Assembly: GCA_015660965.1 (NCBI GenBank)
Contig: JACTVG010000006.1
Location: 57,879 to 121,878, forward strand
Direction of reading: 5' to 3'
DNA from: Methanoregulaceae archaeon
GTDB lineage: Archaea > Halobacteriota > Methanomicrobia > Methanomicrobiales > Methanospirillaceae
DNA: 64,000 nucleotides
Of the stretch, positions 27,001 to 35,260 are shown piece after piece (within the stretch, counting starts at the first letter, position 1; each line of letters begins with the position of its first letter). The position numbers and the translations under genes are program-made. A model generated the notes under the pieces. That model made no database searches. It was not told the origin of the DNA and was given only the letters and a program-made list of their open reading frames with translations.

Positions 27001-27231
27001 CCAAAGGCAACTGCCACTGCACTGTTCAACGTGCTTGAGGGTGCTGCTCCAACAGCGGTACCAACAGCCGTTGGCCCAACTGCAGCTGCAACCACGGCAG
27101 CAGTCGCAACCACCGTACCACCGACCGCACAACCAACACCAACCAAGACTCCAACACAGCCTGGATTTGGTGCATTGGTAGCTCTCATTGGTCTCGGTGC
27201 AGTTGCGTTCCTAGTCGTGCGCCGGCACTGA
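24022..27231 (+). CDS. Surface (S-layer) glycoprotein with DUF3821-like N-terminus and PGF-CTERM anchor
   Basis: This is a 1069-residue secreted protein, probably the main cell-envelope protein. A signal peptide (MTKRLTMTLVALAVFILFAVLPVSA) is followed by a DUF3821-type domain (GSPLTGLFNGSVIYSMPQLA) and several beta-sandwich repeats. Near the end are a Thr/Pro/Ala-rich stalk (about 1010-1045) and the sorting signal TQPGFGALVALIGLGAVAFLVVRRH. The PGF motif plus helix plus basic tail marks archaeosortase processing and lipid anchoring. Many Asn-X-Ser/Thr sites are present. The start is the ATG after ggagg, not upstream. Confidence 0.9.
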   Translation: MTKRLTMTLVALAVFILFAVLPVSATMLPTGSPLTGLFNGSVIYSMPQLATVFIGESGLNLTPVMAANIEPFTIPAAGGSTKLGWWAPGSQPGNPPSQIIDVGTQLTNFYVDPNVFGQYTGTWYCITAAGTQSGAAFIVADPSQAIAAIDVAANQGTGQDMTGGSVVRGTVLTFKLSSNLAAFTQGGRYNNFSVSGVWSNGTFIVQPIGMGSNFFTTGLTTDGFWNFANGTTIVPPTAIGAGTNVLTWTNFSTFTQNVYGPMVVTHTMFYNNTIGPLGGGTIQGGLNLTTDNAGTLPIAYGGIVLPNTVPVVYSNTTSAVDGFISVKLKDSSGQVQTRVFSNTPNGVSAGAADGISSLSYLWVTTQPWYFPGGATAFTGANGLNAAGWDTGATDPATGMVVYPAGTYTVWTTTSLSHIADNYLLNGAAYTGKAVSASGTVTLVSDTVKIEANKDTVVRSNPFSVTITGKPLTTYVVWVKGTSSMTGAYDNQPPMIGLFQGYVYNDTPSTGKIGVRATDYPIGSYVYQNAALGWDIRADVATDSDMMLFNNTNSTRYYALVNLSSAGTRTVQFETTNWTKAQQYTIRVSRDSTANAPLFNPTPSLRQYKEDEVTVNVVKGAVTITAAGDQSYYLGEDVKFSGTNTESQNTFIFLTGPNLWPAGSIIDNQDPRRSNVAGNSQVIDGNTATFHVTPVNGDNTWSWTWGTSNYALDAGTYTVYAVSGPHDALHLDNVAYGTVSIIVKKPFVSATASQSVVAQGDSLWVTGTAEGKPTQGVAIWIMGKNFATRVTESVASDASFSHEITKAQTTGMDAGQYFIVVQHPMQNQVFDIDLITAAGVDQGWVVNRALRPQGAGTYTKIFQLLGASSLQGTDAANALAQAINDPNVDDTYTKLQYLVEVPVIRIDPVGDRHVGDKFSITATTNLAVDDDVLFQVYSSSFKPTEKTQSGEFSGASGTVKVTAGNTGLNQLSFDVDASTFKPDEYIVQADRVLQPKATATALFNVLEGAAPTAVPTAVGPTAAATTAAVATTVPPTAQPTPTKTPTQPGFGALVALIGLGAVAFLVVRRH

Positions 27232-27250
27232 ACTAAAATCTAAATCTCTC

Positions 27251-27257
27251 TTTTTTT
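27251..27257 (+). terminator. T-rich termination site after S-layer gene
   Basis: A run of seven T's follows the S-layer stop by 20 bases. Archaeal transcripts often end at such T-runs, and a highly expressed gene would need one. No clear stem precedes it. Confidence 0.45.
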
Positions 27258-27329
27258 AGAAAAATACGAATAAAAGAAGTCGTATCTGCATATCCATTTC
27301 TTCGTCTCAATCTCCCTGTCTTGCTTCTT

Positions 27330-27377
27330 TTAACGGGAAAGATCATTTAAGGGAAGCGCTCAATAAATTCCCGTTAA
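27330..27377 (+). repeat. Perfect 10-base inverted repeat upstream of AMP phosphorylase gene
   Basis: The arms TTAACGGGAA (27330-27339) and TTCCCGTTAA (27368-27377) are exact complements separated by 28 bases. They lie 43 bases before the GTG start. They could form an RNA hairpin in the leader or bind a dimeric regulator. The ribosome site aaggaggt follows at about 27405. Confidence 0.6.
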
Positions 27378-27420
27378 GAATGAAAATTTTAATATTATTC
27401 GATCAAGGAGGTTTGAGACC

Positions 27421-28947
27421 GTGGTAAAGCTCAATGTAAAGGTGTTAGATATTGCAAAACGGGGTGTCTTGCTCAACAGACTTGATGCCCGTGGTATCGG
27501 TGTTCTTGATGGTGATCGGGTTCAAGTGATTAACCCGACTAATGGGATCTCTGTAACGGCATTCGTTGATACAACAATTACGATTGCTCAACGTGGGACA
27601 GTTGGTATTTATCGAATCACTAACGATCGACTCGTTGTTAAGGAAGGGGATACGGTTGAGATTCGGGAAGCTGGGCGACCTTCATCGCTTGCGTATATCA
27701 AAAAGAAAATGGATGGTAGTAAACTAACAAAGGAGGAAACGCTCGCTATCATTAAAGATGTGGTGAACGATGATATATCTCCTGCAGAGTTGACCGCGTT
27801 CGTTACCGCATCGTACATAAACCCCTTAGATATGGATGAGGTTGAGCACCTTACCCGTGCTATGGTGGAGACCGGAGAACAGATAAAATTTGCATCAAAA
27901 CCCATTGTAGATAAACATTCAATAGGGGGGGTTCCAGGCAACAAAATTTCCCTATTAGTTGTACCAATTATCGCGGCAAGTGGTCTTAAAATACCAAAAA
28001 CAAGTTCTCGTGCAATCACAGGAGCTGGTGGTACCGCCGATCTGATGGAAGTTTTAGCTTTTGTAGAGTTTTCATCAAGTGAAGTCCATCAGATGACGGA
28101 GAAAGTAGGGGGTGTCATTGTCTGGGGAGGGGCAACCAACATTGCACCAGCGGATGATCGTATTATTATTCAGGAATATCCCTTCAAAATCGATGCTCGA
28201 GGGCAAATGCTGGCAAGTGTCATGGCAAAGAAATTTGCTGTTGGTGCAAATCTTGTTGTTATTGATATTCCTGTAGGACAACACACAAAAGTATTGACTA
28301 TACAAGATGGTCGAAAACTTGCCCGTGAATTCATCGAGTTAGGAGAACGGCTTAATATGAGGGTGGAATGTGCTCTGACATACGGAGACATCCCGGTTGG
28401 TTACAGCATCGGTCCGAAACTTGAGGTCATCGAAGCACTCCACGTTCTTGAGGGGGCCACCGAACCAAATTCGTTTATTCAAAAAAGTATTTCACTTGCC
28501 GGTATTGCACTTGAAATGTCAGGAAAAGCGGCGCCTGGTACTGGCAGTGCGATGGCACAAGACCTCCTTTCAAAAGGCAAAGCACTTGAAAAGTTCCGAA
28601 AAATTATTGAAATACAAGGCGGAGATCCAAACGTAAAATCAAGTGACATCATTCCTGGTGAGCACCAGTTCGTAGTCAAAGCACCGACGTCTGGTTACGT
28701 TATTGAGATGAATAATAAATCGCTGATTGAATTAGCACGGATTGCCGGTGCCCCCCATGATCGGGGAGCTGGAATCCTCTTGCATGCAAAAAAAGGAAAA
28801 CTCCTCAAAGCGGGGGAACCCTTGTTGACGATCTTTGCTGATCGAAGCTGGAGACTCCAAAAAGCTGTCGAAGAAGGGCGAAGGCTTATGCCAGTACTTG
28901 TCGAAGGGATGTTGTTAGATCGCGTGCCTTCAGGACGAATAATTTGA
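27421..28947 (+). CDS. deoA: AMP phosphorylase
   Basis: This is the archaeal nucleoside-5'-monophosphate phosphorylase of the AMP-to-ribulose-bisphosphate pathway, which releases adenine and ribose-1,5-bisphosphate. The 508-residue length, N-terminal archaeal extension domain (about 1-85) and catalytic motifs ([38 protein letters not shown]-terminal [17 protein letters not shown]) separate it from bacterial thymidine phosphorylase. The GTG start is preceded by a strong aaggaggt site. Partner genes of the pathway are not in this window. Confidence 0.93.
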   Translation: MVKLNVKVLDIAKRGVLLNRLDARGIGVLDGDRVQVINPTNGISVTAFVDTTITIAQRGTVGIYRITNDRLVVKEGDTVEIREAGRPSSLAYIKKKMDGSKLTKEETLAIIKDVVNDDISPAELTAFVTASYINPLDMDEVEHLTRAMVETGEQIKFASKPIVDKHSIGGVPGNKISLLVVPIIAASGLKIPKTSSRAITGAGGTADLMEVLAFVEFSSSEVHQMTEKVGGVIVWGGATNIAPADDRIIIQEYPFKIDARGQMLASVMAKKFAVGANLVVIDIPVGQHTKVLTIQDGRKLAREFIELGERLNMRVECALTYGDIPVGYSIGPKLEVIEALHVLEGATEPNSFIQKSISLAGIALEMSGKAAPGTGSAMAQDLLSKGKALEKFRKIIEIQGGDPNVKSSDIIPGEHQFVVKAPTSGYVIEMNNKSLIELARIAGAPHDRGAGILLHAKKGKLLKAGEPLLTIFADRSWRLQKAVEEGRRLMPVLVEGMLLDRVPSGRII

Positions 28948-28987
28948 ACCGATGGGCTCATATATGTGCAGATAGGGATATTTACCT

Positions 28988-30379
28988 ATGTATAAGCATT
29001 TATTTCGTTTCCTCTCTGTTCTGCTGTTCGTAATCATTATCTGCGGCACAGTACAGGCGACGAATCTCGAGCTTACCGTCCTCGACAGTCTTGACAATAT
29101 TACTATTTCGCATGCAACGGTCTTTCTTAATGATGTAAACATCGGTATGACGGATAATTTTGGTCAGTTCTACATTTCGCAAGTCAGTTCTAATGATTTC
29201 AAACTTCGTCTTTCAGCGTCTGGGTATAACGATTGGCAGAATACAGTTGGTGGCAATGTCACTAACCTCACCGTTAACATGGACCGGAAAAGCTTGACCC
29301 TGAAATTATCTATCTATGATTCAGATACACTTTCTCCAATCCCGAATGCTGATATTACCCTTACTGCGGAAAATCTAACGCAAACAAAACAAACCGATAA
29401 TACAGGGAGTGTAACCTTTGGGGTAACCGGTGTTACCATTTATACAATCAACATAAACTCTCAGAACTATCCGTTACGCACCGAAACTATTGAAATAGGA
29501 TCTGCAAATCGTGAAGCACAATATTGGCTTTTATCGAGTAATCGTTTCTCGTTTGTTGTAAAAGATCAAGATGGGATGACTCCAATTCAAGATGCTGAGG
29601 TGCGTCTTGATACTGTTCTTGCGGGAAAGACAGATTCACGGGGTATATTAAATACCCAGGTGGGCCGGGGAAAAACCTATTCAATTGATATTAGAAAGGA
29701 CGGATACCAACCTTACATCGAAACACGTGCTATCACTGATACAGATGCTTTACTCAATGTTGTCATGTCAAAAGTCCCGGTAGGTGCGTTTGTCTATGCC
29801 GTGGATGAATCACAAGCACCAGTGAGTGGAGCTGAAGTTTATCTTGATGGTACTTTAGTCGGTACCACAGATAAGTATGGGCATTATACTCTTTCGAATG
29901 TAGTATCTGGTAGTTATTCGGTTGAAGTCCGTAAGACTGGATTAGTGAACACTCAGGAATCAATTAATGTTACTAAACAGGGAGACGAGTTCACTGTTGT
30001 CTTACCCTTTGAGACTGTAGGCCTTACTGTCTATGTACAGGATAAAGAGCAGAAATTCCTGCCAAATGTAACAATTCTATTTAATAACGAAAATCGTGGT
30101 TTGACTGACAGTCACGGTCAAATTTCAACAAATGCAAAGTTAAACACTTTATATAATATTACCGCTATCAAAGATGGATACTTGACAGTATCGGTTCAAA
30201 AAGAATTTAAACAAGATAATATGACACCCACGCTATCAATCACCATCGAAAAGAACCTTGATTGGGGTTTTATCGGTCTTATTATTGTTGGTGCGCTGGT
30301 TATCATCTTGCTCTTTGGACTAATCAGGATGGGTCGTTCTAAGAGGCGACCTCATATCATAAGAAAAGATGAAATTTAA
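28988..30379 (+). CDS. Membrane-anchored protein with carboxypeptidase-regulatory-like repeats
   Basis: This is a 463-residue protein, secreted and held by one C-terminal helix. A signal peptide (about 1-22) is followed by about five beta-sandwich repeats, each with a motif like VPVGAFVYAVDESQAPVSGA...VYLDGTLVGTTDKYGHY. The stop-transfer helix at about 432-450 (WGFIGLIIVGALVIILLFG) ends with basic RRPH. Repeats of this type occur in archaeal adhesins or transport scaffolds. Its place among surface-protein genes supports an envelope role. Confidence 0.75.
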   Translation: MYKHLFRFLSVLLFVIIICGTVQATNLELTVLDSLDNITISHATVFLNDVNIGMTDNFGQFYISQVSSNDFKLRLSASGYNDWQNTVGGNVTNLTVNMDRKSLTLKLSIYDSDTLSPIPNADITLTAENLTQTKQTDNTGSVTFGVTGVTIYTININSQNYPLRTETIEIGSANREAQYWLLSSNRFSFVVKDQDGMTPIQDAEVRLDTVLAGKTDSRGILNTQVGRGKTYSIDIRKDGYQPYIETRAITDTDALLNVVMSKVPVGAFVYAVDESQAPVSGAEVYLDGTLVGTTDKYGHYTLSNVVSGSYSVEVRKTGLVNTQESINVTKQGDEFTVVLPFETVGLTVYVQDKEQKFLPNVTILFNNENRGLTDSHGQISTNAKLNTLYNITAIKDGYLTVSVQKEFKQDNMTPTLSITIEKNLDWGFIGLIIVGALVIILLFGLIRMGRSKRRPHIIRKDEI

Positions 30380-30459
30380 CTTATTTTTCTAATATCTCAA
30401 ATTAATTCGTTTATTATCTAATTTAACTCTCAAATTTCAAATACTCGTTTTACACAATA

Positions 30460-30469
30460 TTTATATATA
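30460..30469 (+). promoter_or_regulatory. TATA box with adjacent operator-like palindrome
   Basis: A clear TATA element (tttatatata, 30460-30469) lies about 35 bases before the vWA-gene start. The expected transcription start falls near 30486-30495. A near-perfect palindrome, GGAGTA-t-TACTCC (30475-30487), sits between them, where a bound repressor would block initiation. Confidence 0.6.
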
Positions 30470-30493
30470 ATGAAGGAGTATTACTCCATTTGA

Positions 30494-33400
30494 GTGGAGC
30501 GTATGCTGGACCGGAAGATATTGGTATTAATTATAGGTGTCATCTTACTCATTGGTAGCGCATCAGCGTTACTACCCGATAAAATCACAATAACAAGTAG
30601 TGCGGATGCTGATAGTCACTTTGGGTGGTTAGTTGCGAACGGAACCGATTACTCGGTAATTACTATACAAGTACAGAACATTTCAACCAGTTTACCCGTT
30701 AATCCAGCATCAATTTCTGTATCCGCTGATCCGCTTTGGGGGTTTTTAACCAATACAAGCATGGTAACAAATCCAATGGGCTTCGCGAATACTGTATTTT
30801 ATACAAATAAAACAAGTAACGCCACCTTTTCTCTTGTCGTGAAGGTAACCACTTCTGATGGTTCAACAACAACAACTAGAATTCTTCAAATTGACCATGA
30901 TATACCTCATAAAGTATTTTTTGATTATCAAGATGAGGTTATTGTAAGTCAATCTACGCCATTTATAGCAATGTTTACAGATGCGTGGGGGAATCGTATT
31001 GATAACAAAAATCCCTTTCAAACTCACACTGTGATATTTCATTATTATCCACCACCTGCGGGGCTGGGCACCGGTGGCTTTGTTTCTGGGGGCAATACAA
31101 CACAAATTTTTACTGGACAAACTGATGCATATGGAAATATTTCGACCACAGTAGAGGTTGACACCGTTCAAGGTGAAAATAATATTTGGATGGAACACCT
31201 AGGTGCTATCCCGGATCAATATCCATTCATTGTGGGCATTACTCAGGCTCCGCCATTCTCCATCGGATCAGTGGTTTCGCCACCTGGGGATCCCGGCATA
31301 CCGGCAGATAATACTGCATATTATACCATAACATATACCTTGTGGGATAAATTTGGAAATCCCGCGGCAAACCAGACGGCAAAAATTTTTACTTCGAACA
31401 ATGAGACAATTGGTAATATCAAATCTAACTCTTTGGGTCAGATATGGGTTTCGTACGGTCCTAAATCAGTAAGTGGTCAGTTCAACATCACCGCGGTTGC
31501 GATCGAAAACACCACGGTAAGCTGTTCTAATATTGTGAACTTTTACAGTACTGCCCCCGCAGCTATGGAGGTAAGTGCCAATCCCCAGATGATGCCAAGC
31601 AGAGATGTCCCTGGTAGCCAGCCAGCAACAATTTATGCGAGGATCATGGATATCATGGGCAACCCGAGTCAGAATCAGTCAGTAACGTTCACTCTAACAG
31701 GATATACGAATTCCACAATTCTCACAACACCTCCCTCATTTTCCTCAGGCACGTACACTACTACAATAAATGCAATTACCGGTTCCGATGGTAATGCGAA
31801 TGCCACGTTCTATCCCGGTGCATTCCCGACATCTGGTCCATACTACAATTCGACTGCCACAGGGACTGCAACAATACTTGCAACATGGATGAGCATGTCG
31901 ATGCCAATCACTGTCACGTTTAAGAACTATCCCTACCTTCGGGTGGAGACTAGTGTAAACCCCACGACGGTGAGTGTAAACAGTACCATTAATGTTGACA
32001 TCAAACTGATTGGCGATGGATGGAAATTGCAACCTATACCCGCAGACATTGTCATCGTGACAGATCTTGCTGGAGGTATTGGGGGTCCCACCAGGATGGC
32101 TGACACGAAAACAGCAGAGATAGCATTTATTCAAAATTCATCGGATACGACCTACATTTCATTAGTTTCTTTCGGGAGAAGTCCGACACCACCAGGTCCC
32201 CCCTATGCGTCCGCCAATGCCATAGCCCTCTGGAACCAACAGAAACTCGATGGTTTACCCCATTTCCAAGCTTGGTCTGGAGCCCCAATGGGAAAATGTA
32301 TGGTAGATCCAGCGACTTGGAATTCAGTCACTACAGCTACAAATTGCAATGGACTTGGTAATTGTCCTAATGTAACCAACCCAAACGGCTATTATTATTT
32401 AAACCCGTGCTCAGATGCAAAGATCGAGATGGACTTCACTGATCATGCCCATCAATCTAATCTTATTACCCTCGTCAACGGATACCAGGATTATGGCGGT
32501 ACGGATTATGCTGCGGGTATCAATGCAGCTATCCAGGAGTTCAATACCCATGGGACTCCTGGTCACAGTAAGACCATCGTTATCATGGGGGATGGAGTTA
32601 ATATGATGGCGCCGATCGCACCGGGCTCACTGCAATCTTATTGGCCATCAGATTGGTACCCTCGTTCTAATCTTGGTTGGCTGGACGAAAGTGATGTTGG
32701 AAAGGCTGCATCTGTTGACGCGGCAACCCGGGCAAAAGCGCAGGGAATAACGATATATGGGGCTGGGTTTCCCACGATAATTGGGGGTGGTTCATATGTA
32801 GACACCAATTTAATGAACCAGATGACTTCACCCGGATGCTATTATTATGCACCTTCTACAACCCAGTTAAGCCAGATATTCCAGACCATCTTAGGGAAAG
32901 TCCAGAGCGAAGCCGGTGTCAATACCCAAATGAACCTCGACTTCCATAATGTGAACGTGACCTTCAACAATGTGACCACTCAGAATGATGGGAAGATTGT
33001 GTTAAGCTATAACTATACACAAGGGGTGTCCACATGGGTCACCAGCTGGAATAAAACCATGAATCCTCTGCCAGATCATGTACCCGCCACACCCCTCTCC
33101 CATCCAAATGTTTTTCCATATTATGATGGAACATACACCACATATCCCTACAGTTACGATCAGACAAACGAATGGTCCACCAGCGCACTCAATTTCAATA
33201 TAGGCAATATCTCCGTCAACCAGACGTGGGAGACAAAATTCCAGTTTAGAGTGAATGCAACCGGAGTTATTGAGCTTTTCGGTCCTGGATCCCAACTTGT
33301 ATTCAATAATGGAGAATCAGTACTTCAAATGCCGTCCTTATACATCAATTCAGTACAAAACCTCACAAATTCCGGTATCAACGCAACGACCCTTGTTGTC

Positions 33401-33721
33401 TCAAATCTCCATTCGACTGCAACCGGTGTAATTAAAGATGTCATCCCTCTTCAGTGGAATGTTCAATATAATGGCAACCAGACCATAACAGAACGCCTCT
33501 CATATTCAATCAATGGTGGACCATTCGTTCTGTTCCATACGCAATATGTCTCTTCTGGGGTTACTACGGATTATGGTGATCTCGATGTGCGTTACCTACC
33601 GCCAGGAAGTTACATTATTCGTATAGATGCAAGCGCCAACTATGCACCTGATAGTCGGGATGAAATGACAACTCCAATTACCATAGGGACAACCGGGCGT
33701 TCCTATATCAAACTCGAATAA
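30494..33721 (+). CDS. Secreted von Willebrand A-type exoprotein with Ig-like repeats
   Basis: This is a 1075-residue exoprotein with a signal peptide (KILVLIIGVILLIGSASA). About residues 20-500 are Ig-like repeats (VSANPQMMP, VSVNSTINVD). A vWA domain spans about 510-810, including DIVIVTDLAGGIGG, GTDYAAGINAAI and KTIVIMGDGVNMM. A CARDB-like region forms the C-terminus. The usual MIDAS motif DxSxS is here DLAGG, so metal binding is doubtful. There is no obvious sorting helix at the C-terminus. GTG 30494 or ATG 30503 could be the start. Confidence 0.75.
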   Translation: MERMLDRKILVLIIGVILLIGSASALLPDKITITSSADADSHFGWLVANGTDYSVITIQVQNISTSLPVNPASISVSADPLWGFLTNTSMVTNPMGFANTVFYTNKTSNATFSLVVKVTTSDGSTTTTRILQIDHDIPHKVFFDYQDEVIVSQSTPFIAMFTDAWGNRIDNKNPFQTHTVIFHYYPPPAGLGTGGFVSGGNTTQIFTGQTDAYGNISTTVEVDTVQGENNIWMEHLGAIPDQYPFIVGITQAPPFSIGSVVSPPGDPGIPADNTAYYTITYTLWDKFGNPAANQTAKIFTSNNETIGNIKSNSLGQIWVSYGPKSVSGQFNITAVAIENTTVSCSNIVNFYSTAPAAMEVSANPQMMPSRDVPGSQPATIYARIMDIMGNPSQNQSVTFTLTGYTNSTILTTPPSFSSGTYTTTINAITGSDGNANATFYPGAFPTSGPYYNSTATGTATILATWMSMSMPITVTFKNYPYLRVETSVNPTTVSVNSTINVDIKLIGDGWKLQPIPADIVIVTDLAGGIGGPTRMADTKTAEIAFIQNSSDTTYISLVSFGRSPTPPGPPYASANAIALWNQQKLDGLPHFQAWSGAPMGKCMVDPATWNSVTTATNCNGLGNCPNVTNPNGYYYLNPCSDAKIEMDFTDHAHQSNLITLVNGYQDYGGTDYAAGINAAIQEFNTHGTPGHSKTIVIMGDGVNMMAPIAPGSLQSYWPSDWYPRSNLGWLDESDVGKAASVDAATRAKAQGITIYGAGFPTIIGGGSYVDTNLMNQMTSPGCYYYAPSTTQLSQIFQTILGKVQSEAGVNTQMNLDFHNVNVTFNNVTTQNDGKIVLSYNYTQGVSTWVTSWNKTMNPLPDHVPATPLSHPNVFPYYDGTYTTYPYSYDQTNEWSTSALNFNIGNISVNQTWETKFQFRVNATGVIELFGPGSQLVFNNGESVLQMPSLYINSVQNLTNSGINATTLVVSNLHSTATGVIKDVIPLQWNVQYNGNQTITERLSYSINGGPFVLFHTQYVSSGVTTDYGDLDVRYLPPGSYIIRIDASANYAPDSRDEMTTPITIGTTGRSYIKLE

Positions 33722-33741
33722 TTTTTTTTTAAAATTCTTTA

Positions 33742-33813
33742 CGGACCCAGCGGGAATCGAACCCGCGTCCTTGGGTCCGAAGCCCAAGAGGATATCCTCT
33801 ACCCCATGGATCC
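33742..33813 (-). tRNA. tRNA-Arg (TCG)
   Basis: The minus strand gives a 72-base tRNA with acceptor ggatcca/tgggtcc (one G-U pair), anticodon loop ctTCGga and T-arm gcgggttcgattcccgc. Confidence 0.95.
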
Positions 33814-33869
33814 GTCTCCACTGTATTTAATCAAAAGTTATTAAGTGTTTTCTCTCGAAACACTATTGA

Positions 33870-34313
33870 ATGATTCTTTCTAGTACCGCAATACGCAAGC
33901 GTTTAGGAGAAGATTCATTGAAGGGGGATTTGGTTATACGACCTTACAGCGAAGAGAGTCAACAACCCGCCTCTTATGATTTAAGAGCAAATAAAGATAT
34001 CTTGCTTGTTCGCGGTATGTGCACCCTCCTATCTAGTCTAGAATGGGTGGAACTTTCTCACGATATTGCTGCAACTCTCCGTTGTCGTTCATCTTTTGGG
34101 AGACGTGGGGTCCTGTTGGGTGCGGGGTTTGTAGACCCTGGTTTTCGTGGACATCTGACGCTTTGTCTTACTAATCTAGGAAATGCCGATATTACTGTTC
34201 GTCAAAATGAACGAATTGTACAAATGGTATTCCATGAAGTTAAAGGTGGGAATCAAACCTATCAAGGGCGATATCAAGACAGTAATGGGGTGGTGGAGGC
34301 ACGACAAACATGA
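33870..34313 (+). CDS. dCTP deaminase/dUTPase-family protein lacking the deaminase glutamate (probable dUTPase)
   Basis: This is a 147-residue protein of the trimeric dCTP-deaminase/dUTPase fold: PASYDLRANKD near the start, LRCRSSFGRRGVLLGAGFVDPGFRGHLTL in the middle and NERIVQMVF near the end. dCTP deaminases have a catalytic Glu in the TLE(L) position of the segment after VDxGFxG; here the codon gives TLC. It therefore probably hydrolyses dUTP only, or has lost activity. It is also shorter than standard deaminases. Its stop overlaps the nrpR start (ATGA). Confidence 0.78.
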   Translation: MILSSTAIRKRLGEDSLKGDLVIRPYSEESQQPASYDLRANKDILLVRGMCTLLSSLEWVELSHDIAATLRCRSSFGRRGVLLGAGFVDPGFRGHLTLCLTNLGNADITVRQNERIVQMVFHEVKGGNQTYQGRYQDSNGVVEARQT

Positions 34314-35260
34314 TAAGAACAGAACGTAAATACATCGAAATTCTTAGGATATTGAAAGAACACCGGGAGCCTATAGGTGCAAAACGTCTTTCTGAGATAA
34401 TGGCAGAACGTGGTTTTATCTTGACCGATCGAGCTGTTCAGTACTACCTCAGTTATCTCGATACAATGGGATTTACAGAAAAGATTGGTAATCAGGGTAG
34501 AGTTCTAACTCCAATAGGTTTGCAGGAAACAGACAATGCTTTGGTTGATGACCGGATCGGGTTTGTTATTTCTAAGCTTGAAAGGCTTGCATATCGTAGC
34601 ACTTTTAACCCTTCTACTGGGACTGGCGATGTAGCCTATAACCTCTCTATTGTGCCAGAAAAGGATCTTGATCGAGTTAGGGCTGCGTTTGATGAAGTAA
34701 AAAAGGCCGGATGCGGGTTTTTTTCTTCGTATCGTATACTTGATAATGATCCGAGAGTCCCCTCAGGATCTGTAGGAATTATCACACTATGCAGTATTTC
34801 AATGGATGGTGTTTTTCAGAGGAAAAGTGTGCCGGTAAAGATGGCGTATGGAGGAAGACTTGAAATAACTAATGGTATAGCAAAAAGATTTGTTGACCTA
34901 ATTGGTTATCGAGGAACGACTATCGATCCCCTTGAGTTATTTATCTCGTCTGGGCTCACATCAATAAGCAGTTATTGCCAAACACGTTCGGGGATAACAC
35001 TTGCTAACGTGCGGGAAGTTCCGATATCAGCTCAAAAACAAGTCAAGGAAGTAATAGAAGAGATGAACCAGTGCGGGTTTATCTTTCCTGTTAAACTAGG
35101 TAATCAAGTTTTTAATCTTCCTCCAAACCAATATCGACTTTCTCTTGTTGCATTTAGCGGTTTGAACTATATTGGAAATGCGGTAGAAAAGGGACTCGAT
35201 ATAAAAACAGAAATTGGAGCTGGAAATATACAGTTTTCAAAGGTTATTGAACCAAACTAA
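34310..35260 (+). CDS. NrpR-type nitrogen repressor (winged helix plus one NrpR domain)
   Basis: This is a 316-residue regulator. The winged helix is at about 1-75 (IEILRILKEHREPIGAKRLSEIMAERGFILTDRAVQYYLSYLDTMGF). One NrpR ligand-binding domain follows at about 85-315 (FNPSTGTGDVAYNLSIVPEKD; SGSVGIITLCSISMDGVF). In methanogens NrpR represses nitrogen-fixation and assimilation genes and responds to 2-oxoglutarate. Some NrpRs have two such domains; this one has one. It is coupled to the dUTPase-like gene and convergent with the FtsZ-like gene. Confidence 0.87.
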   Translation: MIRTERKYIEILRILKEHREPIGAKRLSEIMAERGFILTDRAVQYYLSYLDTMGFTEKIGNQGRVLTPIGLQETDNALVDDRIGFVISKLERLAYRSTFNPSTGTGDVAYNLSIVPEKDLDRVRAAFDEVKKAGCGFFSSYRILDNDPRVPSGSVGIITLCSISMDGVFQRKSVPVKMAYGGRLEITNGIAKRFVDLIGYRGTTIDPLELFISSGLTSISSYCQTRSGITLANVREVPISAQKQVKEVIEEMNQCGFIFPVKLGNQVFNLPPNQYRLSLVAFSGLNYIGNAVEKGLDIKTEIGAGNIQFSKVIEPN

